In this document: piece by piece, positions 4,982-6,055 of the stretch
How the letters are laid out: each line of letters starts with the position of its first letter
Position numbering within the stretch: position 1 is the first letter of the stretch
NCBI GenBank assembly: GCA_964618175.1
Contig: CAZTZX010000102.1
Location: 1 to 6,055 of the forward strand
Reading direction: 5' to 3'
DNA length: 6,055 nt
Source of the DNA: DTU018 sp964618175
GTDB lineage: Bacteria; Bacillota; Syntrophomonadia; Syntrophomonadales; Syntrophomonadaceae
The notes under the pieces: generated by a model
The model's database searches: none
Seen by the model: the letters and a program-made list of their open reading frames with translations, nothing else
Told to the model about the DNA's origin: nothing
Program-made: the position numbers and the translations under genes

Positions 4982-5000
4982 ATAAAGCGAGGATGCATTT

Positions 5001-6055
5001 ATGTCAAATTTTATGAGCATGGAAATTGGCAAAAGATCGATAATGACACATCAGACCGCTTTGAGTGTCACCGGACACAATATTGCTAATGCCAATACGG
5101 TTGGTTATACTCGCCAGTCACCCAGCCTGGTAACTACTCGTCCCTACTACACGCCTAATTTGAACAGTAATTCCGGGGTAGGCCAACTGGGAACTGGGGT
5201 GGAAGTAGCTTATCTGGAACGGCTGCGGGATGCCTTTCTTGATGGGCAAATTCGCAATGAGAACAAGACCACCGGCTACTGGTCTGCTATCCATGATACT
5301 CTGGCCAAAATAGAGGTTATCCTTAATGAGCCGTCTTCGGACGGACTGCGTACCGTCATGGATCAGTTCTGGGAATCCTGGCAGGATCTATCCGCTCATC
5401 CGGAAAGTGAGTCGGTACGGGCGGTGGTGGCCCAGCGAGGTGCTGCTCTGGCTGATGCATTTAATCATACCTATCAGCAGCTTTTCGAACTACGCGAGGA
5501 TGTTAATGCCTTTGTGCGGGTCAAGGTGGATGAAATCAATTCTATCGCCCAGCAGATGGCTGATCTTAATCAGCAGATACTATCTATCACTATTGCCGGC
5601 AAACAGCCTAATGATCTGCTGGACAAGCGTGACCTGCTAATTGACGAGTTAAGCCGAATTGCTGATGTAACGGTCAACCACGATCACAACGGCATGGTGT
5701 CGGTACAACTGGGGGGCCGTCCCCTGGTGCAGGGCAAGGACTGCGCAATTATGGATACGGTTGCCGATAACCAGGGAATGCATCTGGTAGTGTGGTCAGA
5801 TACCAAGACGGCTGTCAAGGTTACCGGGGGGGAATTGAGAGCACTGTTGGATTCCCGCGGGGCTACCGGTTTGGATAAGTCACCTTCCGCTTATAAGGAA
5901 ATCATCCCCAATATGATAGACGAACTTAATCAACTGGCCAAGACTATGATACTGCGAACCAATGAGATCCACCGGGGCGGGTACAGCCTTAATAATCAAA
6001 CGCTTTTCCCCGATGGGATCAATTTTTTTACCGAACCAGCTGATGGAAACTGGGC
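5001..6055 (+). CDS. flgK: Flagellar hook-associated protein 1, FlgK (3' end beyond window)
   Basis: FlgK is exported through the flagellar type III system and forms the first junction layer between hook and filament. The frame is open from ATG 5001 to the last base, giving about 351 residues of a protein usually 450-600 long; the D0/D1 C-terminal helices are outside the window. The N-terminus shows the flagellar rod/hook signature: SMEIGKRSIMTHQTALSVTG then HNIANANTVGYTRQ (26-39). Next come the helical D1 part (SSDGLRTVMDQFWESWQDLS, about 112-131) and the conserved segment AGKQPNDLLDKRDLLIDELS (about 201-220). The start has GAGGAT (4989-4994) 6 bases before it; an overlapping ATG at 4993 is out of frame. 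It is the third gene of the flgM-flgN-flgK run. No frameshift is seen. Confidence 0.93.
   Translation, partial: MSNFMSMEIGKRSIMTHQTALSVTGHNIANANTVGYTRQSPSLVTTRPYYTPNLNSNSGVGQLGTGVEVAYLERLRDAFLDGQIRNENKTTGYWSAIHDTLAKIEVILNEPSSDGLRTVMDQFWESWQDLSAHPESESVRAVVAQRGAALADAFNHTYQQLFELREDVNAFVRVKVDEINSIAQQMADLNQQILSITIAGKQPNDLLDKRDLLIDELSRIADVTVNHDHNGMVSVQLGGRPLVQGKDCAIMDTVADNQGMHLVVWSDTKTAVKVTGGELRALLDSRGATGLDKSPSAYKEIIPNMIDELNQLAKTMILRTNEIHRGGYSLNNQTLFPDGINFFTEPADGNW

Overview
The window reads as chromosomal DNA of a flagellated, low-to-mid GC Gram-positive bacterium, most likely class Clostridia (Syntrophomonas-like or another Peptococcales-type lineage). This placement is an inference from protein flavour, strong GGAGG-type ribosome sites and gene order. 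All recognisable genes are on the + strand. The order degS - degU - (small ORF) - comFC - yvyF - flgM - flgN - flgK matches the Bacillus subtilis degSU/comF/flagellar region, but degV, comFA and comFB, which lie between degU and comFC in B. subtilis, are missing.

Layout. 1-387 holds no believable gene. It is a patchwork of short palindromic repeats: two REP-like units with GTAG heads, a GATCCTTCG/AGGATGAC repeat and a single degenerate arm of a second repeat family. It ends in an intrinsic terminator (388-414). degS (459-1670) and degU (1639-2280) overlap and encode a cytoplasmic sensor kinase and its LuxR-type response regulator. After degU comes a 42-codon ORF (2358-2486) for a single-pass membrane peptide, with a strong ribosome site that an upstream CCTCCT could pair with. 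Directly behind it is a perfect 33-bp inverted repeat (2490-2596). comFC (2672-3397) and the flagellar-operon zinc-ribbon gene yvyF (3416-3817) follow, and then a second copy of the same palindromic element (3857-3963). A clear terminator (4099-4128) and a candidate sigma-A promoter (4125-4153) introduce flgM (4182-4478), flgN (4490-4981) and flgK (5001 to the window end, incomplete).

How the genes fit together. DegS/DegU would relay a cytoplasmic signal to transcription of motility, exoprotein or competence genes. ComFC is a late competence factor. FlgM restrains sigma-28 until the hook is finished. FlgN is the export chaperone for FlgK, the first hook-filament junction protein. The genes are ordinary members of known families.

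The unusual part is the intergenic DNA. The two REPIN-like palindromes have identical arms within each copy, share a one-base indel that appears in both arms of a copy, and bracket comFC-yvyF. No transposase is present, so any mobility would have to be supplied from elsewhere. I did not find a complete novel multi-gene system in this window.
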